DNA of 64,000 nucleotides from MPNP01 sp965221445 (GCA_965221445.1 CBDCSF010000013.1:2232001-2296000); one strand, 5' to 3'. Positions 1-9,467 are shown, counted from the stretch's first letter. Numbers and translations are program-made. Notes: a model not told the origin generated them from the sequence alone.

Positions 1-636
1 ATCAGCAATCGAACGGCTGAAAGTGATTATATCGCCAACGCCTGTAGGTGTAATTTTCAATTCGGCTAGGATCGCTCCAATGAAACCTGCAGAAGTTCCG
101 AGTCGTAAACCAGAAAAGATAAGAGGGGAGGCCGAGGGGATAATTACTTTGAGAATGATATCTCTTTTGGAACCAAGAAATGATGATGACATTTCTTTTA
201 AATTTACTGGAGTATTGCGCACTGCACCTGCAGTATTCAGAACAATTACAGGCATGGCCATAATGCAGACAACGAAGACCTTTGAGGTTAGTCCTATACC
301 GTAAACCATGACAAGAAGTGGAATCAGTGCTGCCAACGGGGCGGCTTGCATAATTATGAAGACAGGTGAAACCAACCAATCGAACCAGTTGCTAAGACCA
401 ATCCAAAGCCCCAATGCTATACCGATGAAAGCAGAAATCAATAGTCCAACTATCAAGGGGCGTAATGTGTCAACATAAGCCAACAGTAGAGTACCGTCAA
501 TGGTCATTACTATTAAGGCATTCATCGACTCGGAAAAAGTTGGAAAACCATAGCTGACCGGAATTAGACCAGCAATTTCCCAGGCACCGAATACAACTAC
601 TGCTGAAAGCAGTTTTAAACTTAGAGATCTACTCAT
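1..636 (-). CDS. ABC transporter permease, TauC/SsuC type (3' part outside window)
   Basis: Inner-membrane permease of a nitrate/sulfonate/taurine-type ABC importer. The visible 212 residues begin at an ATG at 636 and run off the left edge. They contain several hydrophobic segments and the EAA-type cytoplasmic loop typical of BPD_transp_1 permeases (around SFLGSKRDIILKVIIPSASP, followed by GLRLGTSAGFIGAILAE). It lies 62 bases downstream of the substrate-binding protein gene on the same strand, so the two probably form one operon, with the ATPase expected beyond the window. Substrate is not readable from the sequence: sulfonates, taurine, nitrate or pyrimidine precursors are all possible in this family. 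Confidence 0.88.
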   Translation of the reverse strand, partial: MSRSLSLKLLSAVVVFGAWEIAGLIPVSYGFPTFSESMNALIVMTIDGTLLLAYVDTLRPLIVGLLISAFIGIALGLWIGLSNWFDWLVSPVFIIMQAAPLAALIPLLVMVYGIGLTSKVFVVCIMAMPVIVLNTAGAVRNTPVNLKEMSSSFLGSKRDIILKVIIPSASPLIFSGLRLGTSAGFIGAILAELKITPTGVGDIITFSRSIAD

Positions 637-698
637 TGTAAATTCATGAAATCACGGTAGCAACTGAGATCAACTGCAACCGTGATTGATTAAAATTT

Positions 699-1673
699 TT
701 AATTTCCTAATGCTTTATCCAGTGGAGCGAGATACCAGAAATCTTCAATATTCAAACTTGAAACATCACCTTCTAGCTGACCGGCCTGACTGTACCATTC
801 CATATCAGCCATGGCTGCTTTCCGCCCACCTCCGTTTGCATCGTAGAGACCTCCTTCTGCTGCTTCCATATAGAAGTTATCTAGGTTATCCAGAATTTCC
901 TGCGGAAGTTGCCCAATTGGACCATCAGGATTTGTCTCACGACTAATAACAGTTGGATCAGCATTCATTTCTTGCCATACACCCAAAAGAGCGTTAACAA
1001 AGATTTGTACCTGTTCCTCATTCTCCATGATCCAATCAAGGTTGGCAAATAGGGCCTCATCCGATGCCTCTACATCAAACATAGGTAATACGTTGAACTT
1101 ATCACCATGTTGTCGCATAACCTTGTTCTTGTTGGACAGATCAATAATTGTAGCGTCGGCTTGGCCAGCTACCAAAGCAACAACGCGGTTGGCTGAACCT
1201 GGAACATAAGATCGTTTACCGAAAGTTATCCCTACTTTGTCTTCAATGACGTTGGCGATTGAATCTGTACCACCACCACGTGAGTGCAAGAGGATAGGTT
1301 CGCCATCCAAATCTTCTAGTGAACTGTATTTGTTCGTTGTAACAGGGAAGAATTTCAGTTTTGAAAGCTGGAAAATGATCCGTATAGGTGCTTTTGACCT
1401 CTGCATTGCAGCGTATGGTGTTCCAAATCCGATATCCATCTGGCCACTCAAGACTGCCTGAATTGCCAGTTCCTCGTCTGAGAAGGCAGTCCACTCGTAA
1501 TCAAGACCATTGGCCTTGGCCCTGTCCAGTGCTACAAAGAATGCTGCCAGCTCATCTGAGGGTGTTTCTGCGAGCGCGATTTTGATTGTTTCACCCTGTA
1601 CCGTCGTAACAGAAACAACAAACACGATTGGTAAAATTAAAATCTTCAGCACATAGCTAAAAATATTTCTCAT
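699..1673 (-). CDS. ABC transporter substrate-binding protein, NMT1/TauA-like
   Basis: Periplasmic solute receptor of 324 residues for the adjacent permease. Residues 1-27 form a signal peptide with a basic start, a hydrophobic core and a cut after VQG. The mature part shows the NMT1/SsuA pattern: IKIALAETPSDELAAFFVAL, a GQMDIGFGTPYA segment where the family recognises the ligand, and a second lobe starting near LLHSRGGGTDSI. The ATG at 1673 is preceded by a GGGAGA ribosome binding site. The long upstream leader can fold (see 1772-1829). Family placement is good; the ligand is unknown. Confidence 0.85.
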   Translation of the reverse strand: MRNIFSYVLKILILPIVFVVSVTTVQGETIKIALAETPSDELAAFFVALDRAKANGLDYEWTAFSDEELAIQAVLSGQMDIGFGTPYAAMQRSKAPIRIIFQLSKLKFFPVTTNKYSSLEDLDGEPILLHSRGGGTDSIANVIEDKVGITFGKRSYVPGSANRVVALVAGQADATIIDLSNKNKVMRQHGDKFNVLPMFDVEASDEALFANLDWIMENEEQVQIFVNALLGVWQEMNADPTVISRETNPDGPIGQLPQEILDNLDNFYMEAAEGGLYDANGGGRKAAMADMEWYSQAGQLEGDVSSLNIEDFWYLAPLDKALGN

Positions 1674-2006
1674 TATTATGTTCTCCCTTTAAACTCATGG
1701 CAATATTTCTTTGGACAGGTTAAGACCAAAAAGAGGCCACATAGATTCGCAATAATTTTTTGTGAAACCACCCGACCAGGCTTTTGGCACTTAGCAAAAA
1801 GAAACTGATAGGGTAGGTCCCCAGGTCGGTATATCTGTTCACCAATAGTTAGTCAAGGAAGTATAATGATTTTCACACCCAATGAATTTGTCTTTTTCAA
1901 GCGATCAAATTCATTCTGGTAAGCAATTTCTGTATCACAGAACATTATTTGAGATAAATTGTTCTTTTCCTGCGTAGTTTTTCTTCAAATATTCTATAAA
2001 CTGGAT
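1674..2006. other. Intergenic leader between putA and the ABC receptor gene
   Basis: 333 bases with no convincing gene. On the minus strand this is downstream of putA and upstream of the ABC receptor gene. It holds one compact predicted structure (1772-1829) and otherwise AT-rich sequence. No clear T-tract terminator for putA was seen. Confidence 0.6.
1772..1829 (-). promoter_or_regulatory. Candidate structured RNA leader (three-way junction) upstream of ABC receptor gene
   Basis: On the minus strand the two ends pair (CCGACC at 1829-1824 with GGTCGG at 1777-1772, plus two more pairs past a mismatch) and enclose two hairpins. One is GGG-ACCTA-CCC, optionally extended by CTG/CAG (1824-1805). 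The other is an 8-pair stem with one mismatch and a five-base loop (1801-1781). It begins about 100 bases upstream of the receptor start codon. The fold was made by eye and matches no riboswitch class I can name; chance pairing is possible. Confidence 0.3.
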
Positions 2007-5000
2007 CTAATTGATCAGATTATTACCCATCATGGCAAACAAGGTCGCATTCCCTCCTGCAGCGGTGGTATCTGTGCAGACATGACGTTCATGATATAAA
2101 AACTCTTCCATTTCGTTTGTTGCAACTAAGGGAATGAATTTATCCAGCCTTACAGCCAACGCTTTTCTGATATTTCTTAATTCCTTCTCACAGCCCCAAA
2201 ATGCTACTACCTCGAAACCCTCTAGTGTTGTCAGGAGTTCAGGGGGGAGATAACCTGCAATACTATTCATACCCTTGATACCCGGGCATATCTTGACAGC
2301 TACGCATCCAGCTTTAGTTGCTATCCTGGCCTGGTCTTCACAATCATCAGAGGTAGGTCCCAAACAGAGGACGGTACCTCGGGGGTAGTAGCTCAATTGA
2401 TTTGTTTCACCGGTAGGACCAGGAAAATTCTCTGATTTCACCTTTGAAACTTGAATAGCAACTTGGTTAAGTAGTTTTTGTACATCCGTTGGGTTAATCA
2501 GAGGTTCCCGAATACTACTGGATGAATGCAGTGGTAAGTTCTTTTTGGTAAAACTTTTTACCAATCCGGGCCCACCAGCCTTGGGCCCTGTCCCGGACAA
2601 TCCTTCCCCTCCAAATGGTTGGGACCCAACAACCGCTCCAATCTGGTTTCTGTTTACGTAAATATTGCCAATTTTGAGCTTTTCAGTTATTTCCCTGACC
2701 CTACGGTCAATGCGTGAATGCAAACCAAAGGTTAATCCAAAGCCACGCGAATTCACTGCCTTAATGATTTCCTCAAGATTTGAAATATCAAAAGGAGCTA
2801 CGTGTAGTACGGGACCAAATATTTCTTCCTTGAGCTCTTCAATTCCTTTAACCCTGATTACTGTTGGGCCTATAAAATATCCGTCAGTAGGTACCCGACA
2901 CTGTTTCAGAATATGACCCTTGGATTCTGCTTCCTTGATGTAATTCGTAATTTTTTGGAATGAAGGTTCATCAATTAATGGTCCAATATCAGTGCTTGAA
3001 TTCCATGGATCTCCAATGCATAACTGATCCATGGCGCCGAATAACATGGTAAGAAAGGATTCTTCAATGTCCTCTTGCAGATACAAAATTCTTAATGCAG
3101 AGCATCGTTGACCAGCTGACTGAAAGGAAGAGACGAAAATGTCCTTCACAACCTGTTCAGGTAGTGCTGTACTATCAACAATCATGGCATTTAAGCCCCC
3201 GGTTTCTGCAACAAACCGAGCCGTGGGGTTTAGATATTGTGCCATATTTTTCTGTATCAGTTGGGCGGTTTCTGTTGAACCGGTAAATGCTACACCTGAT
3301 ACTCTTTTGTCAGAAACGATTTGTGCTCCAACATCAGGACCTTCACCACAAACCAGTTGCAAGACGCTTTTCGGTACTCCTGCTTGATGTAAAAGGTCAA
3401 TAGCCAACTGCGCTATTAGTGATGTTTGTTCAGAAGATTTGGCAATAACTCCATTTCCACTAGCCAGGGCACCTGCAATTTGACCAGTGAATATCGCCAA
3501 GGGAAAGTTCCAGGGAGAAATACAACTGACAATTCCTACTGGTTTACATGTATCCACTTTTGTTGCCTGGGAAGCATAATACCTCAAAAAATCTACTGCC
3601 TCCCTGATTTCTCCAACAGCATCGTTAATTGTTTTTCCCGCTTCTCTACACAGGAGTGCCAGGATTTCAGGTGCGTTACTTTCGTATAGATAGGATGCCT
3701 TGGTTAATACCGATGTTCTTTCCTTACCGTCGGAATTAAACCAGGGGGAAGTGGATTCCAAAACATCCGAAACATCTTTCCTGGATGAATACTTGCAATA
3801 ACCAACAATATCATTTGGATTTGATGGGTTTTTTATGGCTTGTACCAAAGAGGTTTGGTCATCGGACGTTTCAAAAAGAGATTTGTTCCATTGAAAAGTT
3901 TTGAACGGTTCACGGGTCGTTTCAATTTCCTCAAGAACCGCGGGATTATGTATATCCCACCCTTTCGAGTTTTTCCGTTCCGGTCCAAATATTTCTTCTG
4001 GGGGTCTAACTACCTGCAGGTTTCTTTCCCGGGCTTTTTTCAGTAAGTCAAATGGATCGGTAACTATATCCTTGGTTTGTAGATTAGGATCAGCCAGTTG
4101 ATTAAGAAATGAGCTATTTGCGCCGTTTTCAAGCATCCTTCGCGCGAGATAAGGTAGAAGTTCCTTATGCTCACCAACTGGGGCATATATCCTGCATTTG
4201 GTATTATTCCGGGATTTGATTATCTCGTGAAGAGATTCCCCCATTCCATGTATACGTTGAAATTCAAAGGCTTGATCCTCTTTGGCAAATTCCAGGATGC
4301 TTGAAACGGTATGGGCATTATGGCCTGCAAATTGTGGATAAACCCTGTCTGTCATTGAAAACAGTTTCTTGGCACAACAAAGATAAGAGACATCTGTACC
4401 CGCCTTGTTAGTATAGACAGGAAAATCCACTAGACCATCAAGTTGGGCTTTCTTTATTTCGTAATCCCAATAGGCCCCCTTGACTAGGCGGATGGCAATT
4501 TTTCGATCCAATTCACTGGCCAAGTGATAAAGCCAATCAAGAACATACGGAGCTGATTTGCCGTAAGCTTGGACCACAATTCCGAAGCCATCCCAACCTT
4601 CCAATTCCGGTGAGGAAAGGACTTTTTTGATTACTTCCAGAGAAAGTTCAAGCCGGTCAGCCTCTTCAGCATCAATACTGATTCCCATATTGGCTTCTTT
4701 GGCCATTAGGGAAAGAGTCCTAACCTTATCAACTAGCTCTTTCAATACCCGGTCTCTCTGTGTCCATTCATATCTTGGATGTATGGCTGAAAGTTTGATT
4801 GAAATACCGTGATTATCCCGATAATCTTCGGAAAGGCATTTGGGGGCGAGAGAAGTAATGGATTCCTGATATGCCTCAAAGAAGAATTGGGCATCCTTTT
4901 CTGTAAGAGCTGCTTCCCCAAGCATATCAAAAGAATAGAGATATCCTTCCCTCTCGGCGGGTTCCGAACGTCTTAAGGCCTCCCCCATGGTTTTTCCGAG

Positions 5001-5519
5001 AACAAATCTTCCAGCCATTTTTTTTACGGTGAACTTGGTGGCAAGCCGAATGAAAGGTGTCGTTTTCCACTTGAGAAATCTTCGAGGCCAACCCAGGATT
5101 CCTCTCTTGGAGGTTCCCTGGACACAAAAACTTGCGAAATGTAAACCAATGGTAAGAAAGTTGACCAAGCGTGTCGTAGAGGCCCCTCTTTGGGCCTTCC
5201 AATCCACTGATGTTAGCTTATCTGCAATTAGGGCATCCATTGTTTTTTTGTCTGGAACCCTCATAAAGGCTTCGGCCAAACGCAAAATGGCCACGCCACC
5301 TTTGGTTCCCAGACCATACTGTGCCAGAATGGAGTCTAAGAATCCAACTTTCGAAGTTGTTTTGATTTCATGTACCAGTTCTTCGGCATCTTGGCAGATT
5401 TTTTTCCTTGACTGGTTTGAAATACCTGCCTTGGCAATCAAACCGTCAAGCAGTGGATTTTCGTTGCTTATTTTGGCAGAAAGCTGTTTTGCTCTTATTC
5501 TATCCAAGGTTTGCTGCAT
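2007..5519 (-). CDS. putA: Bifunctional proline dehydrogenase / L-glutamate gamma-semialdehyde dehydrogenase
   Basis: Oxidises proline to glutamate in two steps: an FAD-dependent PRODH barrel passes the P5C/semialdehyde intermediate to an NAD-dependent aldehyde dehydrogenase. The 1170 residues contain an N-terminal helical region (about 1-190), the PRODH barrel (about 190-490, with SIKLSAIHPRYE and RLVKGAYWDYEIK), the ALDH domain (about 560-1000) with catalytic Cys near residue 805 in SAGQRCSALR, and the C-terminal tail ending in TTAAGGNATLFAMMG, typical of long PutA proteins. The N-terminal ribbon-helix-helix repressor domain of E. coli PutA is absent, so transcriptional control must come from elsewhere. 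It appears to be a single-gene unit. Confidence 0.96.
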   Translation of the reverse strand: MQQTLDRIRAKQLSAKISNENPLLDGLIAKAGISNQSRKKICQDAEELVHEIKTTSKVGFLDSILAQYGLGTKGGVAILRLAEAFMRVPDKKTMDALIADKLTSVDWKAQRGASTTRLVNFLTIGLHFASFCVQGTSKRGILGWPRRFLKWKTTPFIRLATKFTVKKMAGRFVLGKTMGEALRRSEPAEREGYLYSFDMLGEAALTEKDAQFFFEAYQESITSLAPKCLSEDYRDNHGISIKLSAIHPRYEWTQRDRVLKELVDKVRTLSLMAKEANMGISIDAEEADRLELSLEVIKKVLSSPELEGWDGFGIVVQAYGKSAPYVLDWLYHLASELDRKIAIRLVKGAYWDYEIKKAQLDGLVDFPVYTNKAGTDVSYLCCAKKLFSMTDRVYPQFAGHNAHTVSSILEFAKEDQAFEFQRIHGMGESLHEIIKSRNNTKCRIYAPVGEHKELLPYLARRMLENGANSSFLNQLADPNLQTKDIVTDPFDLLKKARERNLQVVRPPEEIFGPERKNSKGWDIHNPAVLEEIETTREPFKTFQWNKSLFETSDDQTSLVQAIKNPSNPNDIVGYCKYSSRKDVSDVLESTSPWFNSDGKERTSVLTKASYLYESNAPEILALLCREAGKTINDAVGEIREAVDFLRYYASQATKVDTCKPVGIVSCISPWNFPLAIFTGQIAGALASGNGVIAKSSEQTSLIAQLAIDLLHQAGVPKSVLQLVCGEGPDVGAQIVSDKRVSGVAFTGSTETAQLIQKNMAQYLNPTARFVAETGGLNAMIVDSTALPEQVVKDIFVSSFQSAGQRCSALRILYLQEDIEESFLTMLFGAMDQLCIGDPWNSSTDIGPLIDEPSFQKITNYIKEAESKGHILKQCRVPTDGYFIGPTVIRVKGIEELKEEIFGPVLHVAPFDISNLEEIIKAVNSRGFGLTFGLHSRIDRRVREITEKLKIGNIYVNRNQIGAVVGSQPFGGEGLSGTGPKAGGPGLVKSFTKKNLPLHSSSSIREPLINPTDVQKLLNQVAIQVSKVKSENFPGPTGETNQLSYYPRGTVLCLGPTSDDCEDQARIATKAGCVAVKICPGIKGMNSIAGYLPPELLTTLEGFEVVAFWGCEKELRNIRKALAVRLDKFIPLVATNEMEEFLYHERHVCTDTTAAGGNATLFAMMGNNLIN

Positions 5520-5637
5520 ATGTACTTTCTAAAAAACTCTCGCTTAATAACCTACCGAAATGGCTATTAATCTTTTCCTGTTTGATCAGGGATAATTTTG
5601 GGTATATCCTCATTTACCAGCTAATTTTTTCTTAAAC

Positions 5638-5654
5638 TGGTAGATATACTACCA
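5638..5654. promoter_or_regulatory. Inverted repeat upstream of putA, possible operator
   Basis: TGGTAG-ATATA-CTACCA has perfect 6-base arms and a 5-base centre, starting 119 bases upstream of the putA start codon. PutA here has no DNA-binding domain of its own, so a separate regulator (Lrp/PutR type in related bacteria) would be expected to bind such a site. This is inference from symmetry and position only. Confidence 0.25.
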
Positions 5655-5781
5655 AAATAATTTTAGTATAGGTAAAAAATTTGGTTATCCGGATCTAATA
5701 GAAGAATAGGTCCACTGAAGAATTGAAATTACTAGTCCAAGGATTTCTTTAGGAGAAATTGATCGTCTCTTGGATGTCCCC

Positions 5782-5810
5782 TAAAAAACAAAAACTTACT
5801 TGGTTTTTGT
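5782..5810 (-). terminator. Possible intrinsic terminator after lysA
   Basis: Read on the minus strand: ACAAAAAC, a 7-base loop, GTTTTTGT, then a run of T. The 8-pair stem is AT-rich and therefore weak, and it lies about 195 bases beyond the lysA stop codon, so the call is tentative. Confidence 0.3.
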
Positions 5811-6003
5811 GTAGGCTAAGACTGAACGAGGAGGCTGGCACTGGTGTTGACAAGTAGTTGAAAACACAAGGAGAAATCAGTTACTCCTACCAACCCCCGG
5901 TTACGCTGTATTGAGGAGTTTATTTAGAACTGGGATTCCCTTGTTGTGGTGAAATGGAGGCTGGGATATTTTATTTGCCTGTCATTTGCGCATTGTAGAG
6001 TTA

Positions 6004-7254
6004 TTACCAGGTAGGGATGGTATCCCTACGTATCATTTCACCTACGGTTGGAGATTTTCGAATACAGGCCCATTTGTTTCCCTTGACCAATATTTCCGAA
6101 ACCATGGGTCTGGTGTTGTATTCTGAAGCCATAACGGTGGAATAAGCCCCAGCGGTCATAAATGCCAGTAAATCCTTTGGCTGGAAATTTGGCAGAGGTC
6201 TGTTTTCAGCAAAAGTATCGCTCGATTCACAAACTGGACCGACAACATCAAAATGAAACTTATTCGGATGTTCTGGTTTCCGGATGGGCTTTATATCATG
6301 AAATGATGAATACATAGCGGGCCGGATGAGATCATTCATGGCGGCATCAATAACCAGAAAGTCCCTGTTTTTCCCCTTCTTTTTATAAAGGACTGACGAA
6401 ACCAAAATTCCGGCATCAGCAATGATATAACGGCCTGGTTCAATTTCAATTTCCAAATCCATTTCGCCAAAAACATTCTCAATAAGGTTCGCATACTCTT
6501 GAACACTGGGAGGATTGTCTTCGGCAGGATTATAAGCCACTCCCAGCCCTCCACCAACATCAAGTCTGGAAATTTGCAGTCCTTTTTCACCAATAAAGTC
6601 GGATACTTTTCTGAAAGCCTTTTCATAGGGTTTTAGGGAGGTAATTTGTGATCCGATATGAAGGTCCACTCCCAGCAAATTGACATTGGAAAGCTCAGAG
6701 GCAACTTGAAAAAATTCTTCCACCCTAGTTAATGGAATTCCGAACTTGTTCTCTGCCTTGCCTGTTGAAATCTTGTGATGGGTTTCGGCATCAACATCCG
6801 GGTTGATCCTCACAGCTATAGGGGCGATTTGTTCTAATTTTTCTGCAACTGAATTAAGAAGCAGTAATTCTGGGAAACTTTCAACATTAAATTGTCTGAT
6901 GCCTCCTTTCAGGGCAAGCTCCATTTCATTCTGTGTTTTGCCGACACCGGAAAAAACTATTTTTGAACCAGGGCATCCTACTGCTTTGGCTCTCATATAT
7001 TCACCTCCAGAGACGACATCGAACCCCGCACCGAGATCAAATAAGAGTTTGAGAATTGCCTGGTTGGAATTGGCTTTCATTGCATAAAAGACTTTTCCGC
7101 CGAAGCTATTTACTGAATTCCTGATTGCAAGATAATTCTCTTCAATCTGCCGAGAAGAAAAGACGTAGATAGGTGTACCAACTTCACGTACTACAGATGG
7201 TATATCAACCTCCTCAACATGGAGAATACCACTAGTATATTGGATATTTGCCAT
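6004..7254 (-). CDS. lysA: Diaminopimelate decarboxylase
   Basis: PLP-dependent decarboxylation of meso-diaminopimelate to lysine, the last step of lysine synthesis, in the cytoplasm. It has 416 residues, the normal length. The PLP lysine is K60 in VFYAMKANSN. Also visible are the HIGSQI strand, the glycine-rich phosphate loop in LDVGGGLGVAY, EPGRYIIADAG, and the C-terminal active-site block VCESSDTFAENRPLP with GAYSTVMASEYNTRP. It is the third gene of an argH-lptM-lysA operon, 88 bases after lptM, the order common in Alphaproteobacteria. Confidence 0.97.
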   Translation of the reverse strand: MANIQYTSGILHVEEVDIPSVVREVGTPIYVFSSRQIEENYLAIRNSVNSFGGKVFYAMKANSNQAILKLLFDLGAGFDVVSGGEYMRAKAVGCPGSKIVFSGVGKTQNEMELALKGGIRQFNVESFPELLLLNSVAEKLEQIAPIAVRINPDVDAETHHKISTGKAENKFGIPLTRVEEFFQVASELSNVNLLGVDLHIGSQITSLKPYEKAFRKVSDFIGEKGLQISRLDVGGGLGVAYNPAEDNPPSVQEYANLIENVFGEMDLEIEIEPGRYIIADAGILVSSVLYKKKGKNRDFLVIDAAMNDLIRPAMYSSFHDIKPIRKPEHPNKFHFDVVGPVCESSDTFAENRPLPNFQPKDLLAFMTAGAYSTVMASEYNTRPMVSEILVKGNKWACIRKSPTVGEMIRRDTIPTW

Positions 7255-7342
7255 TTTATGGTTTTCGTTGTCTGTTCAAAGCCAATAAAAAAATAAACCT
7301 GCAGGAGTTATACAAGGTTCACGATGATCTTCAATTTCTGGG

Positions 7343-7474
7343 CTAGAAGAGGACTTCTTCACGGGGATTGTCCGGAAAAGTGCTTTCTTGGCCTGCTTCA
7401 GGAACAGGATTTCCCTTGTATCCACAACCACTTATTCCAAATCCCAGAATAAGTACCAGGAGAACTATTCGCAT
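7343..7474 (-). CDS. lptM: Small lipoprotein, LptM (YifL) family
   Basis: A 43-residue protein: MRIVLLVLILGFGISGCGYK, then a short polar tail rich in Pro and Glu. Residues 1-16 form a lipoprotein signal with the lipobox ISGC, so the mature lipoprotein would start at Cys17 and be only 27 residues long. The ATG overlaps the end of argH by 10 bases and lysA follows, exactly the context of the LptM/YifL family. LptM is reported to assist oxidative maturation of the LptD LPS translocon. The assignment rests on lipobox, size and synteny. It is easily missed because of its size. Confidence 0.8.
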   Translation of the reverse strand: MRIVLLVLILGFGISGCGYKGNPVPEAGQESTFPDNPREEVLF

Positions 7475-8865
7475 TGTAGATGCCCCTTCCAATACTTTAT
7501 TTGAATTTTAACATTTTCAGGTGAAGTTCCACCTACGCTATTTCTGGAGTTTACTGAACCTTCTACCGATAGCGTCTTCAAGGCCTCAATTTCCAATTCC
7601 TTGTAAACCTCCTGCAACTCCTCAAGCGACAAGTCTTTGAGAGCACAGGATTTTTCTTCAGCGAGCAAAACAAGCTTACCTACTATTTGATGAGCTTCAC
7701 GAAACGGGAGATTATACTCCCTGACCAAAAAATCAGCAAGATCAGTAGCAGTAGAGAAGCCCAATTCGGAACTTTTCTTCATTTTGTCAACATTTGCTTC
7801 TAAATCCTGGATCATTCCTGCCATTACGATTAGAACCATCTTGATTGTTTCGGCTGCATCAAATACAGGTTCCTTGTCTTCTTGCAGATCTTTCGAATAA
7901 GCAAGAGGAAGACCCTTGATTACCGTAAGGAGTGTCATCAGTGATCCGTAAATTCGACCTGTTTTTCCCCGAATTAATTCCGCTGCATCAGGATTCCTTT
8001 TTTGTGGCATAATTGATGAACCGGTAGTGAATTTGTCACTAAGTTTGACAAAATCAAACTGTGAAGTTGTCCACAAAACAATCTCGTCTGCCAATCTGGA
8101 TAAATGAGCTGCGCAAATAGCCGACGAAGATAGAAACTCCAAAGCAAAATCACGAGAACTGACTCCATCAAGCGAATTCAGCATGGCTCTGCTAAAAGCA
8201 AGTTCCTTGGCAGTATAGTCTGGATCTATCGGGAAAGAAGTACCAGCTAGGGCGGCTGAACCCAAGGGTGATTCATTCAGCCTTTTTCTTGTGTCAAGAA
8301 ACCTCTCTCTATCCCGGTCCAGCATTGATACATAGGCCAACAAGTGATGTGCAAAAGTGACCGGCTGTGCACATTGTAGGTGAGTAAATCCCGGCATAAC
8401 AGTATTGATGTGTTCACTACTTTTTCTTACCAGTACTCTTTCCAGTTCAAGAATTAGGTCTGCGATGGAATCAATCTGGTTTCTTACCCATAGTCGGAAA
8501 TCGGTAGCCACCTGATCGTTTCTACTTCTGGCGGTGTGGAGTTTGCCTGCGACAGGACCTATGAGTTCGGCGAGTCGGGCTTCGATATTCATGTGAATAT
8601 CTTCAAGGGAAACCTTGGGTTCAAACTTACCAGATTCAATTTCTGATAAGATGGTATTCAACCCCTTCAGAATTGATTGAGCCTCTTCCTCCTTTAAAAT
8701 ACCCTGCTTGGCCAACATTTTGGTGTGAGCCCTTGATCCCTCAATATCGAATTTGGCCAATTTATAATCAAAATAAATTGAAGCGTTCAGATTTTCCATA
8801 ATCTGATCGGTTTGGTTTTTGAAACGGCCACCCCAAATGTTATATTTGTCTTTAACTTCAACCAT
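7465..8865 (-). CDS. argH: Argininosuccinate lyase
   Basis: Splits argininosuccinate into arginine and fumarate, the last step of arginine synthesis. The fumarase/aspartase superfamily signature GSSIMPQKRNPDAAE is near residue 280, with TARSRNDQVATDFRLW and the catalytic His region TVMPGFTHLQCAQPV upstream. I place the start at the ATG at 8865 (466 residues), which has AAGGGAG eight bases upstream. An in-frame TTG at 8883 would add six residues but would place that ribosome binding site inside the gene. First gene of the argH-lptM-lysA operon, divergent from the TlpA-like gene. Confidence 0.96.
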   Translation of the reverse strand: MVEVKDKYNIWGGRFKNQTDQIMENLNASIYFDYKLAKFDIEGSRAHTKMLAKQGILKEEEAQSILKGLNTILSEIESGKFEPKVSLEDIHMNIEARLAELIGPVAGKLHTARSRNDQVATDFRLWVRNQIDSIADLILELERVLVRKSSEHINTVMPGFTHLQCAQPVTFAHHLLAYVSMLDRDRERFLDTRKRLNESPLGSAALAGTSFPIDPDYTAKELAFSRAMLNSLDGVSSRDFALEFLSSSAICAAHLSRLADEIVLWTTSQFDFVKLSDKFTTGSSIMPQKRNPDAAELIRGKTGRIYGSLMTLLTVIKGLPLAYSKDLQEDKEPVFDAAETIKMVLIVMAGMIQDLEANVDKMKKSSELGFSTATDLADFLVREYNLPFREAHQIVGKLVLLAEEKSCALKDLSLEELQEVYKELEIEALKTLSVEGSVNSRNSVGGTSPENVKIQIKYWKGHLQCE

Positions 8866-8897
8866 CGGATTTACTCCCTTCAAGGAAGATATTCAAA

Positions 8898-9467
8898 ATG
8901 TACCAATACAATTCCCGTTTCCTGATTTATCTCTTTATTCTGTTGATAGCAAACCCCATGCCCACTTTAGGTTATGATTCCGAAGCGTTGATTAACATGA
9001 GAGAAGGTACCCTGGAAAGATTAATCATCCATAAAGAACCTATTGCGACCTCAGCAGAAAATTTTCAGGACCTTGAGCAAAATGATGTTTCTCTGGATGA
9101 ATTTAAAGGGAAAGTTGTGGTACTGAATTTTTGGGCTACCTGGTGTGCACCCTGTCGCAAGGAAATGCCCACACTTGATAACCTCCAGGCAATCTACCGA
9201 GATAGGGAAGTAGAGGTCATTGTTGTGCACGTAGGTCCCAATCGAGGAGGTGAAATCGAAAGGTTCTGGCAAAAGGAAAGCATACAAAACATATCAAGCT
9301 ATGTAGACCCCAATTTGACCTTTGCCGGCTCAATGAATGTCTTTGGTCTCCCAACTACCCTCATTCTTGATAAGAAAGGTCAGGAAGTTGGCCGATTGAT
9401 AGGTGATGAGGAATGGGACCAGGACGGAGTTGTTGCCATTTTGAATAAGGTTATAAGTTTTAACTAA
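8898..9467 (+). CDS. TlpA/ResA-family thiol-disulfide oxidoreductase
   Basis: A 189-residue thioredoxin-fold protein with an N-terminal hydrophobic export signal (residues about 7-25), so it should act in the periplasm or be membrane-anchored. The redox motif is WCAPC (C83, C86) within VVLNFWATWCAPCRKEMP, and the cis-proline segment is FGLPTTLILDKKG. Such proteins reduce disulfides in apocytochromes or other exported proteins. The divergent argH/tlpA arrangement is conserved in many Alphaproteobacteria. The partner substrate is unknown. Confidence 0.92.
   Translation: MYQYNSRFLIYLFILLIANPMPTLGYDSEALINMREGTLERLIIHKEPIATSAENFQDLEQNDVSLDEFKGKVVVLNFWATWCAPCRKEMPTLDNLQAIYRDREVEVIVVHVGPNRGGEIERFWQKESIQNISSYVDPNLTFAGSMNVFGLPTTLILDKKGQEVGRLIGDEEWDQDGVVAILNKVISFN

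Larger units (their letters stand above)
5520..6003. other. Intergenic region upstream of putA and downstream of lysA
   Basis: 484 bases without a convincing gene. It contains an operator-like inverted repeat near putA (5638-5654) and a hairpin with a T-run on the minus strand (5782-5810) that could end the lysA transcript. Nothing else recognisable was found. Confidence 0.55.

Noticed and set aside
1801..1815. GAAACTGATA on the plus strand resembling hammerhead ribozyme core pieces
   Set aside because: The order of core elements is wrong and CUGANGA is not followed by the needed stem; not a hammerhead.
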